DNA of 64,000 nucleotides from UKL13-3 sp040387195 (GTDB taxonomy: Bacteria > Bacteroidota > Bacteroidia > UKL13-3): the NCBI GenBank assembly GCA_040387195.1, contig JAZKEF010000008.1, positions 10,336 to 74,335 on the forward strand, in the 5' to 3' direction. Below are positions 26,104 to 35,212 of the stretch, in pieces. The stretch's first letter is position 1, and each line of letters begins with the position of its first letter. Both the position numbers and the translations under genes were made by a program. The notes beneath the pieces are model-generated. The model saw only the letters and a list, made by a program, of their open reading frames with translations. It was not told where the DNA came from and did not search any database.

Positions 26104-28965
26104 CTAGTGTGCTTCCAGCCAGTTTTCTCCAACACCCACTTCGGCCTGAATTGGTACTTGTAGCTGCATTGCTGCTTCCATTTGTGTTTTTACCAATATC
26201 TTCATTTTTTCGACCTCACTTTTGTGCACATCGAATAAAAGTTCATCATGCACCTGCAGAATCATTTTTGAATACTGGATTCCGGATTGTGGATTCCGAA
26301 TAGCAGCATCTACTTTGAGCATGGCAACTTTGATCATATCGGCCGCGCTTCCCTGAATGGGTGCGTTGATGGCGTTTCGTTCCGCGAAACCGCGTACCGT
26401 AAAGTTCTTGGAGTTGATATCACGCAAATACCTTCTGCGTCCCAATATCGTTTCTACAAATCCATGTTCCTGGGCAAAATGGATACTGTCGCTCATGTAG
26501 TTTTTGATGCGTGGGTATTGTTTGAAATATTCTTCGATAATGGCAGCAGCTTCTTTGCGGGGAATCCCTAAACTCTGGGATAAACCAAAGGCAGATTGAC
26601 CATAGATGATTCCAAAATTTACCGCCTTGGCATTTCTGCGTTGCTCACCTGTTACAGCCGATAACTCCACGTTGTACACTTTGGCAGCGGTAGCGGTATG
26701 AATATCGATGCCTTGCTTAAATGCATCGATCATATTGTCTTCTTTTGCAATGGAGGCAATTACACGCAATTCAATTTGCGAATAATCGGCACTCATCAAC
26801 ACATATTCTTCATTGCGCGGAATAAAGGCCTTTCGGATCTCACGGCCTTTATCTGTACGAATGGGAATGTTTTGCAGGTTCGGCTCCGTTGATGAAAGTC
26901 TTCCGGTAGCCGCTACAGCCTGGTTAAAAGACGTATGCACACGTCCGGTTTTCGGATGAACCAGCATCGGCAATGCATCTACATATGTTGACTTTAATTT
27001 TTGCAATTGCCTTACATCCAAAATACACTTGGCGATTTCGTGCTCACTCAATCCTTGTAAAACATCCTCCCCGGTTTGGTACTGACCCGTTTTGGTTTTT
27101 TTGGCTTTGGGGTCTAGTTTTAGATGATCGAACAACACCTCTCCCAATTGTTTAGGGGAAGCAATATTAAAATTCACACCGGCCAGTTCGTGGATCTTTT
27201 TTTCGAGCGTTCCTATTTCCTTGGCCAGCTCAACCGAATAATCATTTAAGAACTGTGCATTGATCCGAATGCCCTCACGTTCCATATCATTCAATACATT
27301 GATAAGAGGAATCTCCACTTCATCAAATAACTTTTGCGCATTACGTTCGGGTAATTGCGGAGCAAAGAGCTCTTTAAGCTGCATGGTAACATCGGCATCT
27401 TCGGCAGCGTACTCTTTTATTTTCTCCATCTCAACATTGCGCATGCTGAGTTGGTTTTTTCCTTTTTTACCAATGAGGGTTTCAATGGAAACAGGTTCAT
27501 AGTTCAGGTAATTGTTGGAAAGGAAATCCATCCCATGGCGTAAGTCTGCATCAATCAAATAGTGCGCAAGCATGGTGTCAAACCATTTCCCTTTAAGCAT
27601 TACGTCATAGTTTTTGAGGATGCTTAAATCATATTTGATGTTCTGTCCGATTTTTACCAACTGCTCATTTTCGAACAAAGGTTTAAACTCATTCATCATG
27701 GCCTGCGCCTCCTCCTTGTTTTCGGGAAAAGGAATGTAATAGGCCTCCCCTTTTTTGTACGCAAATGAAAGCCCAACAATCTCTGCAGTAAGCTCATCCA
27801 GACTGGTTGTTTCGCTATCAAAACAAACTTCAGGTTGCTGCAACAGCTCTGTAATAAGGTTAGCGCGTTTTTCTGCAGTGTCAACTAAATGGTAGGTGTG
27901 GGGAGTATTTTCAATGGTGTTTCGGGGTGTAGATGGAGTTTCTATTTCCGAGAATTCAGCTTCTCTTTTGTCGATCGCGCTGGAGTCATTGCTTCCCTGA
28001 TTGAATAGGTCGAACCCGCTATTGGCTTTTGGCTGTTGGCTTTTGGCCGCTGCCTGCGGGCTGCCGGCTACAGGTGAATTCTCCTCCACGGTTCCAAACA
28101 ACCGTTTCGACATTGTTTTAAACTCGAGTTCCGCAAACAATGCTTCACAAGCCTCCTTATCGGGAGCTTCAAACACAAGGTGGTCTTCTTCCAGTTCGAT
28201 GGGAACATTTAAGTCAATTGTTGCGAGGCGTTTACTTAAAAAAGCCTGTTCTTTATTGGCTTCAACTTTTTCTTTTTGTTTACCTTTCAGTTCGTGGGTG
28301 TTTTCATACAGACCCTCCATGCTACCGTATTTTTGCACAAGGAGCTTGGCTGTTTTTTCGCCAATACCGGGTATTCCGGGAATACCATCTACAGCATCCC
28401 CCCACATCCCCAAAATATCAATTACCTGACTAACATCTGTAATTTCCCAACGTTTCAGCACCTCCGGGATGCCCATTATTTCATAATCATTCCCCAACCG
28501 GGCAGGCTTGTAAATAAAAATATGTTCGCTTACCAATTGCCCGAAATCCTTATCGGGTGTCATCATGTATACATCGAAGCCCTGTTTTTCGGCTTTTTTA
28601 GCAAGTGTGCCTATAATATCATCGGCTTCAAAACCGGGTCGGATCAACAATGGGATCTTGAAGGCTTCGGTGAGGCGCATAATAAAGGGTAATGCCTTCG
28701 AAATATCTTCAGGCATTTCCTCGCGGTGTGCTTTGTAGGCTTCAAATTCAATATGTCTTGCTGTTGGTTCGGCAGTATCAAACGAAACACCAATATGTGT
28801 TGGCTTTTCTTTTTTGAGAATATCCAAAACGGTATTGGCATAACCAAAGATGGCCGAAGTGTTAAAGCCGTATGAAGTGATTCGTGGATTTTGGCTGAAA
28901 GCAAAATAGGCACGGTACACTAAAGCCATACCATCGAGTAAAAAGAGTTTTTTGCGTGTTGTCAT
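26104..28965 (-). CDS. polA: DNA polymerase I
   Basis: 953 residues. 5'-3' exonuclease domain (1 to about 290; LLDGMALVYRAYFA, EADDIIG, WGDAVDGIPGIPGIGEKTA). Low-complexity linker (about 290-350). 3'-5' exonuclease (about 355-540) with intact Exo I (FDSETTSLD), Exo II (IGQNIKYDL) and Exo III (YAAEDAD), so proofreading should be active. Polymerase domain (about 555-953) has motif A DYSQIELR, motif B RRNAKAVNFGIIYG and motif C QVHDELLF. It fills gaps in repair and removes Okazaki primers. Odd: two unusual inserts, SPVAGSPQAAAKSQQPKANSG in the linker (about 298-316) and IRNPQSGIQ near 886-896 in the polymerase domain, both coded by repeat-like DNA. Confidence 0.97.
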   Translation of the reverse strand: MTTRKKLFLLDGMALVYRAYFAFSQNPRITSYGFNTSAIFGYANTVLDILKKEKPTHIGVSFDTAEPTARHIEFEAYKAHREEMPEDISKALPFIMRLTEAFKIPLLIRPGFEADDIIGTLAKKAEKQGFDVYMMTPDKDFGQLVSEHIFIYKPARLGNDYEIMGIPEVLKRWEITDVSQVIDILGMWGDAVDGIPGIPGIGEKTAKLLVQKYGSMEGLYENTHELKGKQKEKVEANKEQAFLSKRLATIDLNVPIELEEDHLVFEAPDKEACEALFAELEFKTMSKRLFGTVEENSPVAGSPQAAAKSQQPKANSGFDLFNQGSNDSSAIDKREAEFSEIETPSTPRNTIENTPHTYHLVDTAEKRANLITELLQQPEVCFDSETTSLDELTAEIVGLSFAYKKGEAYYIPFPENKEEAQAMMNEFKPLFENEQLVKIGQNIKYDLSILKNYDVMLKGKWFDTMLAHYLIDADLRHGMDFLSNNYLNYEPVSIETLIGKKGKNQLSMRNVEMEKIKEYAAEDADVTMQLKELFAPQLPERNAQKLFDEVEIPLINVLNDMEREGIRINAQFLNDYSVELAKEIGTLEKKIHELAGVNFNIASPKQLGEVLFDHLKLDPKAKKTKTGQYQTGEDVLQGLSEHEIAKCILDVRQLQKLKSTYVDALPMLVHPKTGRVHTSFNQAVAATGRLSSTEPNLQNIPIRTDKGREIRKAFIPRNEEYVLMSADYSQIELRVIASIAKEDNMIDAFKQGIDIHTATAAKVYNVELSAVTGEQRRNAKAVNFGIIYGQSAFGLSQSLGIPRKEAAAIIEEYFKQYPRIKNYMSDSIHFAQEHGFVETILGRRRYLRDINSKNFTVRGFAERNAINAPIQGSAADMIKVAMLKVDAAIRNPQSGIQYSKMILQVHDELLFDVHKSEVEKMKILVKTQMEAAMQLQVPIQAEVGVGENWLEAH
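26271..26310. repeat. Dispersed-repeat-like insert in the polA polymerase domain
   Basis: DNA reading ATTCCGGATTGTGGATTCCGAAT contains repeated attccg/gatt words. It encodes IRNPQSGIQ about ten residues before motif C, where PolA homologues have charged helix residues. I recall tandem IRNPQS-type peptides as translated intergenic repeats in Bacteroidota; that is inference. Confidence 0.5.
28019..28072. repeat. Dispersed-repeat-like insert in the polA linker
   Basis: Tandem words GGCTTTTGGCTGTTGGCTTTTGG followed by GCCGCTGCCTGCGGGCTGCCGGC, GC-rich and self-similar. On the coding strand it reads AAAKSQQPKANS. It lies between the two exonuclease domains, where length is free to vary. Confidence 0.6.
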
Positions 28966-29033
28966 AACTTGTCAAAGATATTTGATATGCATAAAAAAAG
29001 ACTGCCGAAACAATCTTTTTTATCAGGAAATTT

Positions 29034-29378
29034 TTAAGGAGTCTGTAACGCTTCCCAATACTCCACAGCCCTACGAGTGTGCGGAATGACAATGGTTCCA
29101 CCCACAATATTCGCCACAGCAAAAATTTCGAATAGTTGGGCTGTTGTTACTCCCTGCTCATGGCATTTACCCAAATGGTATTTAATGCAATCATCACAAC
29201 GCAATACCATGCTGGCTACCAGGCCTAGCATCTCTTTGGTTTGAGTCGACAAGGTTCCTTCTTCATAGGTATTGGTATCGAGGTTGAACAGACGTTTTAA
29301 TACCAGATTGTCGGCAGCCATCATTTTATCGTTCATTTTCGAACGGTAGTCGTTAAATTCTTGGATAGGGTTGGTCAT
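29034..29378 (-). CDS. Carboxymuconolactone decarboxylase family (AhpD-like) protein
   Basis: 114 residues from the ATG at 29376-29378 (MTNPIQEFNDYR); the frame continues 11 codons upstream but that part is unlike the family. All-helical CMD fold. LDTNTYEEGTLSTQTKEMLGLVASMVLRCDDCIKYHLGKCHEQGVTTAQLFEIFAVANIVGG shows the core CxxC-x-x-H (C-D-D-C-I-K-Y-H). That redox motif is shared with AhpD, the alkylhydroperoxidase partner, rather than with true decarboxylases. Likely a small peroxide- or thiol-handling enzyme. Between polA and gpsA on the same strand. Confidence 0.88.
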   Translation of the reverse strand: MTNPIQEFNDYRSKMNDKMMAADNLVLKRLFNLDTNTYEEGTLSTQTKEMLGLVASMVLRCDDCIKYHLGKCHEQGVTTAQLFEIFAVANIVGGTIVIPHTRRAVEYWEALQTP

Positions 29379-29484
29379 AGTGTTTATATTCTCATTCGTG
29401 ATTTCAAACAAAGATTAATCAAAGAAGTACAAAGGTCACAAAGCGAGGTTGCAACCATCGTATCTCAACGTTTCAAATTTTCCG

Positions 29485-30510
29485 TCAGATTAATTTTTCA
29501 CTCAACTTTTCAATGGCCGCACGGGCAGGCATATCCCCGTAAATAATATTGTATACTGCTTCGGCAATGGGCATGTCGATGTGCAGTTGTTCCTTGTTGA
29601 GCTCGTACATACTTTTGGTGGCATAAAAACCTTCTGCAATCATATTCATTTCGAGCTGAGCAGATTTTACAGAATAGCCTTTACCCAACATATTCCCGAA
29701 AGTACGGTTACGGGAATGTTGTGAGTAGGCAGTTACCAGCAAATCGCCCAGGTATGCTGAGTGGTTGATTTCACGGGGGTGCGCATGTACTTTGTATAAA
29801 AAGGCTTCCATTTCGCGAATGGCATTGCTGATGAGCACAGCCTGGAAGTTATCACCATATCCTACTCCATGGCATATACCACTTGCTACTGCATAAATGT
29901 TTTTGAGCACCGCACCGTATTCAGTTCCGGTAATGTCCTTGGAAATAATAGTCCGGATATATCGGCAGGCAAGCATAGAAGCAAAATGAACGGCAATGGT
30001 TTCGTTGAGGCCTGCAATGGTTAGATAGGAAAGTTTTTCAGAGGCAACTTCCTCGGCATGGCATGGCCCCGATATGACCATCATGTTTTCGTGAGGCACA
30101 TCAAACTCATTCATTAAAAAATCGGCAACAATTTGTTTGCTGTGGGGGAGCAGTCCCTTGATGGCCGAAACAATGTATTTTCCCTTCAACAGTTCTTTAT
30201 CAATACCGCTTAGTGCATCCTTTAAAAAAGCGGACGGCACGGCAAGCACAAGAATGTCGGCCGATTGAACAACAGCATTTAGATCGCTGCTTACGCTCAC
30301 CCTTTCGGGGTGAATTTCCACCGAACTGATGTATTTGGGGTTATGTTTGTTTTCTCGGATATACTTTGCGGTTTCTTCATTGCGAATCCACCATTGCAGG
30401 GTGCTGATTTTACTAAGGCTTGATGCCCTGTGTTCACTCAGCATTTTGGTAATGGCTGTTCCCCAGCTCCCTCCCCCGAGTACCGCTATGTTTCTAGGTA
30501 ATGTATCCAT
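29485..30510 (-). CDS. gpsA: Glycerol-3-phosphate dehydrogenase [NAD(P)+]
   Basis: 341 residues, cytoplasmic. It reduces dihydroxyacetone phosphate to sn-glycerol-3-phosphate for phospholipid synthesis. The N-terminal Rossmann motif GGGSWGTAI begins at about residue 12. The catalytic region shows VSAIKGL and the conserved VLKNIYAVASGICHGVGYGDN. The C-terminal helical domain has TYMYELNKEQLHIDMPIAEAVYNIIYG. Length and order are standard. The start (MDTLPRNIAVLGG) is well placed. Confidence 0.96.
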   Translation of the reverse strand: MDTLPRNIAVLGGGSWGTAITKMLSEHRASSLSKISTLQWWIRNEETAKYIRENKHNPKYISSVEIHPERVSVSSDLNAVVQSADILVLAVPSAFLKDALSGIDKELLKGKYIVSAIKGLLPHSKQIVADFLMNEFDVPHENMMVISGPCHAEEVASEKLSYLTIAGLNETIAVHFASMLACRYIRTIISKDITGTEYGAVLKNIYAVASGICHGVGYGDNFQAVLISNAIREMEAFLYKVHAHPREINHSAYLGDLLVTAYSQHSRNRTFGNMLGKGYSVKSAQLEMNMIAEGFYATKSMYELNKEQLHIDMPIAEAVYNIIYGDMPARAAIEKLSEKLI

Positions 30511-30571
30511 GCGGTAAAAATAGCAATTTGGTTGAATGTTTTGCTACCTGCAGCTTTTCAATGTAGCATGA

Positions 30572-31939
30572 CTAGTCTTTTTTAGCTTCAACGGAAGAGT
30601 CGAACAAAGCCTCCTTGCTTACTTTTTGAATATGGTCGCCATGTTTTAAGGTACGTGAAACAGCGCTGTAAGGTCCTGAAACCACCTCATCACCTTCGTT
30701 TAACCCCTTGGTGATTTCAATAAACTTATCATCCTGTACTCCTGTTTTTACTTCGCGAATGGAAAGTTTATTATCGACATTGCATACAAAAACAACTTCC
30801 AGGTCCTCTTTGCTTTTTTCGGCTTTTACTTTTCTTTTATTTACAGAGGCGGCAGTATCCAAATCGTTTTTGTTACGGGTTGTTACGGCTTCAATCGGAA
30901 GCGCAATCGCATTGTTGGCACGTTCTGTTTGTATTTCAACCGATGCCGACATACCCGGCCTGAACACCGAACGTTTTTTACCGAATGCTTTTTCAAGATC
31001 GGCATACGAGCTGCGCAGGATTCTGATCTTAACCACAAAATTGGTTACCTGATCGGAGGTGGTGGCTGCACTGGTTGTTGCTGAATTGGCTATTTCGGTT
31101 ACCATGCCCTTAAATTTACGGTTGTTGTATGCATCCACTTCCACTTCGGTGGTATCACCAATGCTTACTTTTACAATATCATTTTCGTTCACATCCACAC
31201 TTACTTCCATATCATTGAGGTTGGCAATACGCATCATCTCTGTTCCGGCCATTTGAGAAGTACCAACCACACGCTCTCCTTTTTCGACACTGAGTTTGGA
31301 AACAATGCCACTTACAGGTGCAAAAATTTCGGTACGGGTCAGGTTTTTCTTGGCTTCCTTGAGTCCTGCTTCCTGTGTTTTTACGGTAAACTGTGCCCCG
31401 ATAACCGTTTGTTTGGCGGCTTCAATGTCGGCTTTGGTGGTGAGGTAAGTTGATTGCGCAGTTTGAAACTCGCCATCCGAAATCAATTTGGCTTCGTACA
31501 TTTTTTTATTACGAAGGTATTGCTGTTCAACCTCACTGAATTTAGCTTCTGATTGTAACAAACGCGCGCGCGCATTTGCCAGATTTGCTTTCGAATTATT
31601 TAAGGCAGCTTCCGAACGGTCGAGTGATGACTGGTATAATTCGGGATCGATGCGCGCAAGTAATCGCCCGGCTTGGACCGAGTCACCTTCCTTTACATAC
31701 AGTTCCTTTATTTCGCCCGAAACGTCCGAACTCATTTTTACCTCTACTTCAGGTTGTATTTTTCCATTAGCAGATACCGTTTCGATAATGGTTTTGCGTT
31801 CTGCCTTGGTTGCAGAAACCTTGATGCCCTCATCCTTCCCAATCCAGCCGGCACTTTTTCCAACCAATACAAACACAATAAGCAACACAACTGCTGCACC
31901 TAAATACCAAATAAGTTTATTACTTTTTTTCGTTGCCAT
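30572..31939 (-). CDS. Periplasmic adaptor subunit (MacA/HlyD type) of an efflux or secretion pump
   Basis: 455 residues. An N-terminal membrane anchor (about 8-28) is followed by a lipoyl/barrel-sandwich half (GKIQPEVEVKMSSDVSGEIKELYVKEGDSVQAGRLLARIDP), a long alpha-hairpin (about 95-205, Ala/Glu/Lys-rich), the second lipoyl half (IFAPVSGIVSKLSVEKGERV), a beta-barrel domain and a C-terminal membrane-proximal domain. The closing lipoyl wording and the ABC-type spacing match MacA more than RND adaptors. It is 19 nt downstream of the TolC-type gene and cotranscribed; no pump permease is adjacent in this window. Confidence 0.9.
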   Translation of the reverse strand: MATKKSNKLIWYLGAAVVLLIVFVLVGKSAGWIGKDEGIKVSATKAERKTIIETVSANGKIQPEVEVKMSSDVSGEIKELYVKEGDSVQAGRLLARIDPELYQSSLDRSEAALNNSKANLANARARLLQSEAKFSEVEQQYLRNKKMYEAKLISDGEFQTAQSTYLTTKADIEAAKQTVIGAQFTVKTQEAGLKEAKKNLTRTEIFAPVSGIVSKLSVEKGERVVGTSQMAGTEMMRIANLNDMEVSVDVNENDIVKVSIGDTTEVEVDAYNNRKFKGMVTEIANSATTSAATTSDQVTNFVVKIRILRSSYADLEKAFGKKRSVFRPGMSASVEIQTERANNAIALPIEAVTTRNKNDLDTAASVNKRKVKAEKSKEDLEVVFVCNVDNKLSIREVKTGVQDDKFIEITKGLNEGDEVVSGPYSAVSRTLKHGDHIQKVSKEALFDSSVEAKKD

Positions 31940-31958
31940 ACGTCTTCAAATCTATAAT

Positions 31959-33407
31959 TTAATACAACCCTTTACCCAAATAAAAATCAAGTACTTTTCT
32001 TCTGAACAGCAATTCATACTTTGCCTGAACCATATTGGTTTCGGCCTGAAGGTACTGTGATTTTGTAACAATAAAGTCAGCCGTGCTTAAAGCGCCAAGA
32101 TTAAATTGGGATTCGGCTACTGTCATGGCTTCTTTATTAGCTTCGTAGTTGTTTTGATTAGACTCATACCGTTTCTGGGCCGATTTAAAATCGAGGTAAG
32201 CCTGATTTACATTTTTGTAAAGGTCAAGTTCAGTTTGTTTTTGTGTAAGATCACTGCTCATCCGGTTGATGCGTGCTTTTTGAATATTGTTGCTAGCCTG
32301 GTAACCGTTAAAAAGAGGAACAGACAATGTTAAGCCAACGTTTTTTCCCAGATTTTTGTTGAACTGGTCGCTGAAAGGAACTACTTCACTGTTGTTGTAT
32401 CTTGCATTCACAATATATATTCCGGATTGTGCACCATTGGCATCATATCCAAAAGGCACAAACTCCAATGCCGGTGTTCCAACGCCTTGTTGTGTTTGTG
32501 TGGAATAAAAGGAACTGATGCTACCACCCAATGTTAAGCGCGGACTACGACCTCCGACAGCAATGTTTTGTCCAATCCTTGCTGCATCAGCCCTGTGTTT
32601 GGCAGCCTGCACTTCGGGGCTTTTATCTAAAAAGGATTTATAAATGGCGTCTGCTCCAAGTATTTCACCGGGTATATTTGTTATTGATGAGCTATCTGGT
32701 TTTTGAACGGTATTATTTGGGTCGGGAGGGGTGTTCATTAATTGCCATAAAGTGAGGTACGATTGATCCAACTGCGTTTGAGCAGTGATGAGTTGTGATT
32801 CTTCATTGGCATACTGCGCTTTCAACTGTAGTAATTTCACCCTGTTTACACCACCTAATTCATATAATTTTTCCTGACGTTTGAGCTGTTCGGCCGTTGA
32901 TTGAATCTGAATATTACGGGAATTGGCGATTTCGGCATTCATCAGTACCTGCATGTAGGCATTTGAAACCTGAAGTGCAATATTGTTTTTAGTTGTGAGC
33001 AAATCCGCATCGGTTGCTCTTACGGTTGCATGCTGTTGTTTCACATTGTTCAGGTTCTGAAAACCATTAAACAATGTTACGGAACTGCTGATGGAAAAGT
33101 TATTGCTTCTGAATGTAGCATTGTTTTGTGTGGTATTGGTAACCGGATTGATGGCGAAACCAATATTGTAATTATTGGTTGCCTGTGCATTCAAATTGGG
33201 CAACAGGTTCATTTTACTTTGAAGCCTGTCGGCCTCCGCACCCTGTTGCGAAAGTTCCCGCTGTTTAACGGTAATATTGTTTTTAAAGGCCTGATCAATG
33301 CACTCCTGCAAAGTGTAACTACGCTGTGCCTGCATTTGAATACTGCAGGTTAAAATAACAGCTAGAAATAGTAACTTGCGCAGCGCTTTGGTGTTGTTCA
33401 GTTTCAT
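31959..33407 (-). CDS. TolC family outer-membrane efflux protein
   Basis: 482 residues with a signal peptide (MKLNNTKALRKLLFLAVILTCSIQMQAQ). Two OEP repeats: YTLQECIDQAFKNNITVKQRELSQQGAEADRLQSKMNLLPNLNAQA in the first and SPEVQAAKHRADAARIGQNIAVGGRSPRLTLGGSISS in the second, giving the trimeric alpha-barrel tunnel and outer-membrane beta-barrel. The coil segments (LNNVKQQHATVRATDADLLTTKNNIALQVSNAYMQVL) match the family. It precedes the adaptor in an operon, supporting a tripartite export pump. Only 29 nt separate its start from the divergent deacetylase. Confidence 0.93.
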   Translation of the reverse strand: MKLNNTKALRKLLFLAVILTCSIQMQAQRSYTLQECIDQAFKNNITVKQRELSQQGAEADRLQSKMNLLPNLNAQATNNYNIGFAINPVTNTTQNNATFRSNNFSISSSVTLFNGFQNLNNVKQQHATVRATDADLLTTKNNIALQVSNAYMQVLMNAEIANSRNIQIQSTAEQLKRQEKLYELGGVNRVKLLQLKAQYANEESQLITAQTQLDQSYLTLWQLMNTPPDPNNTVQKPDSSSITNIPGEILGADAIYKSFLDKSPEVQAAKHRADAARIGQNIAVGGRSPRLTLGGSISSFYSTQTQQGVGTPALEFVPFGYDANGAQSGIYIVNARYNNSEVVPFSDQFNKNLGKNVGLTLSVPLFNGYQASNNIQKARINRMSSDLTQKQTELDLYKNVNQAYLDFKSAQKRYESNQNNYEANKEAMTVAESQFNLGALSTADFIVTKSQYLQAETNMVQAKYELLFRRKVLDFYLGKGLY

Positions 33408-33436
33408 AGATAATCAGTTGTATCGGTTCAAAAATA

Positions 33437-34051
33437 ATGTTTAAACACACATTACCATCTTTTCTTCCTTTATTGATTCCTTCCCTTACATGGAAGGTTC
33501 AAACGAATGATAAGGCCGTATTTTTAACATTTGATGATGGTCCTCACCCTGAAATTACGCCATGGGTGCTGCAAACCTTAAGTGCATATAACGCAAAGGC
33601 CACCTTTTTTTGTGTGGGCGAAAACGTTACAAGATTTCCGGGTACATACCATAAAATTCTTTCTGAAGGACATGCAACAGGAAATCACACCTACAACCAC
33701 ATAAAAGGATGGAATACACCCAACCAGCACTATTTTGACAATGTATCACTTTGTGCCGCGGTTGTTAAAAGTAAGTTGTTTCGTCCGCCCTACGGAAGAA
33801 TAGGACCGTTGCAGATTAAGGCACTGCAAAAGCAAGGATATACCATTGTAATGTGGGATATTTTAACCCGCGATTATGATGCAGGGGTAGATGTTGCCAA
33901 GGCAATTGAAGAGACTGTGAGGGCAACGCAAAACGGCTCTATTATTGTTTTTCATGATAGCGAAAAAGCCCAAAAGCAATTAAAGCAGATATTACCTGAA
34001 GTTCTCAAGCAGCTATCAGGGAAAGGATTTACGTTTAAACAATTAGCATAA
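33437..34051 (+). CDS. Polysaccharide deacetylase (NodB domain, CE4)
   Basis: 204 residues, no signal peptide. The NodB fold fills most of it. Catalytic motif 1 TFDDG at 31-35 holds the metal-binding and base Asp pair; motif 2 HTYNH gives the two metal His; motif 3 is FRPPYGRIG; a later LxxHDS-like string (IVFHDSEKA) holds the last catalytic His. It removes N-acetyl groups from chitin-like or peptidoglycan sugars. Two nt separate it from a processive-type glycosyltransferase, giving a NodB/NodC-like pair, so it may act on a polymer made by that neighbour. Confidence 0.92.
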   Translation: MFKHTLPSFLPLLIPSLTWKVQTNDKAVFLTFDDGPHPEITPWVLQTLSAYNAKATFFCVGENVTRFPGTYHKILSEGHATGNHTYNHIKGWNTPNQHYFDNVSLCAAVVKSKLFRPPYGRIGPLQIKALQKQGYTIVMWDILTRDYDAGVDVAKAIEETVRATQNGSIIVFHDSEKAQKQLKQILPEVLKQLSGKGFTFKQLA

Positions 34052-34053
34052 AA

Positions 34054-35157
34054 ATGATCGCGTTTGTTTGTTTAGGAATAACAGCTTTGTACATCATCAT
34101 TCAGGTGAGCTTGTTTTTTAGCATTGCTGCTGCCAAACCGGATCCAATAAAGCAGCGGGACGAAACCGGCTGGCCTATGCTTTCAGTATTGGTGGCCGCT
34201 CGCAATGAAGAGGAGCATATTGTAAAGTGTTTGCAAGCTCTTCAGGAGTTGGATTATCCTCAGCACCAATTGGAAATTCTGATTGGGAATGATCAGTCGG
34301 AAGATGCAACGGCTGCTTTGGTTGCTGCCTTTATAAAAGATAAGCAACAATTTAAACTGGTAAACATTATAACTACACTTGGAAAAGCAAAAGGGAAAGC
34401 GAACGTGCTTGCCCATCTAGCGCATGAAGCCAAGGGTAGTATATATGCAATTACCGATGCGGATATTATTGTGAACAGGCAATGGGCAAAAGAGCTTGTG
34501 TTGCACATAGCCGATGATCAGATGGCCATTGTTTCAGGATTGACAATGGTATACGACAAACCTGTATGGGCTCAGTTGATGGGGTTAGACTGGTTATTTT
34601 ATATGGGGTTGATCAAAGGGTTTGATAACCTTGGTATGGGCTGCACCGCGGTGGGAAATAATATGGTTATTACCAAGGAAGCCTACTGGAATGTAGGAGG
34701 GTATGAGGCATTGGATTTTTCGGTAACCGAGGATTATAAGTTGTATGAGCAGGTGCGTAAAAAAGGATGGAAAACCAAAAATATTATTACCCGCAACAGC
34801 TTGAACATATCGAGGCCGGTTGGTTCATTTGTGCAACTGATGCACCAGCGCAAACGTTGGTTGACGGGTGCCCGGGAATTGCCTTTTTACTGGTGGGTAT
34901 TGTTTGGGGTATTGGGCTCTTTATTTCCTGTAATCGTTGTGCTGTTTTGTTATCAGCCGATATTGGCGCTGCAATTGTATGGGATCAAAATTGCCCTGCA
35001 ATCATTGTTTATATTGTGGTTACAACAAAAATTAGGAATGCGTCAGAATGTATTGTTGGTATTGTTGTATGATGTATACGCCAACATTATTGCTATTTGC
35101 ACCCAGGTATTTTTTTTGTTGCCGGTAAAAATGCAGTGGAAAAAAAGGACCTATTAG
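34054..35157 (+). CDS. Membrane-bound family 2 glycosyltransferase
   Basis: 367 residues. One N-terminal hydrophobic helix (4-26), a GT-A domain starting MLSVLVAARNEEEHIVKCLQALQELDYPQ, the metal-binding DAD (135-137 in ITDADIIV), the acceptor-site FSVTEDYKLY and the processivity motif QRKRW (265-269), then three C-terminal membrane helices. The QxxRW motif is typical of cellulose/chitin/hyaluronan/PNAG synthases. Together with the upstream deacetylase it suggests synthesis and trimming of a partly deacetylated amino-sugar polymer or oligosaccharide; the sugar is not shown. Confidence 0.9.
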   Translation: MIAFVCLGITALYIIIQVSLFFSIAAAKPDPIKQRDETGWPMLSVLVAARNEEEHIVKCLQALQELDYPQHQLEILIGNDQSEDATAALVAAFIKDKQQFKLVNIITTLGKAKGKANVLAHLAHEAKGSIYAITDADIIVNRQWAKELVLHIADDQMAIVSGLTMVYDKPVWAQLMGLDWLFYMGLIKGFDNLGMGCTAVGNNMVITKEAYWNVGGYEALDFSVTEDYKLYEQVRKKGWKTKNIITRNSLNISRPVGSFVQLMHQRKRWLTGARELPFYWWVLFGVLGSLFPVIVVLFCYQPILALQLYGIKIALQSLFILWLQQKLGMRQNVLLVLLYDVYANIIAICTQVFFLLPVKMQWKKRTY

Positions 35158-35212
35158 GAAGTGTAATCCCCACCGAAATATTCGTAAACTTGCAAGCATA
35201 ACAATCACCTCA

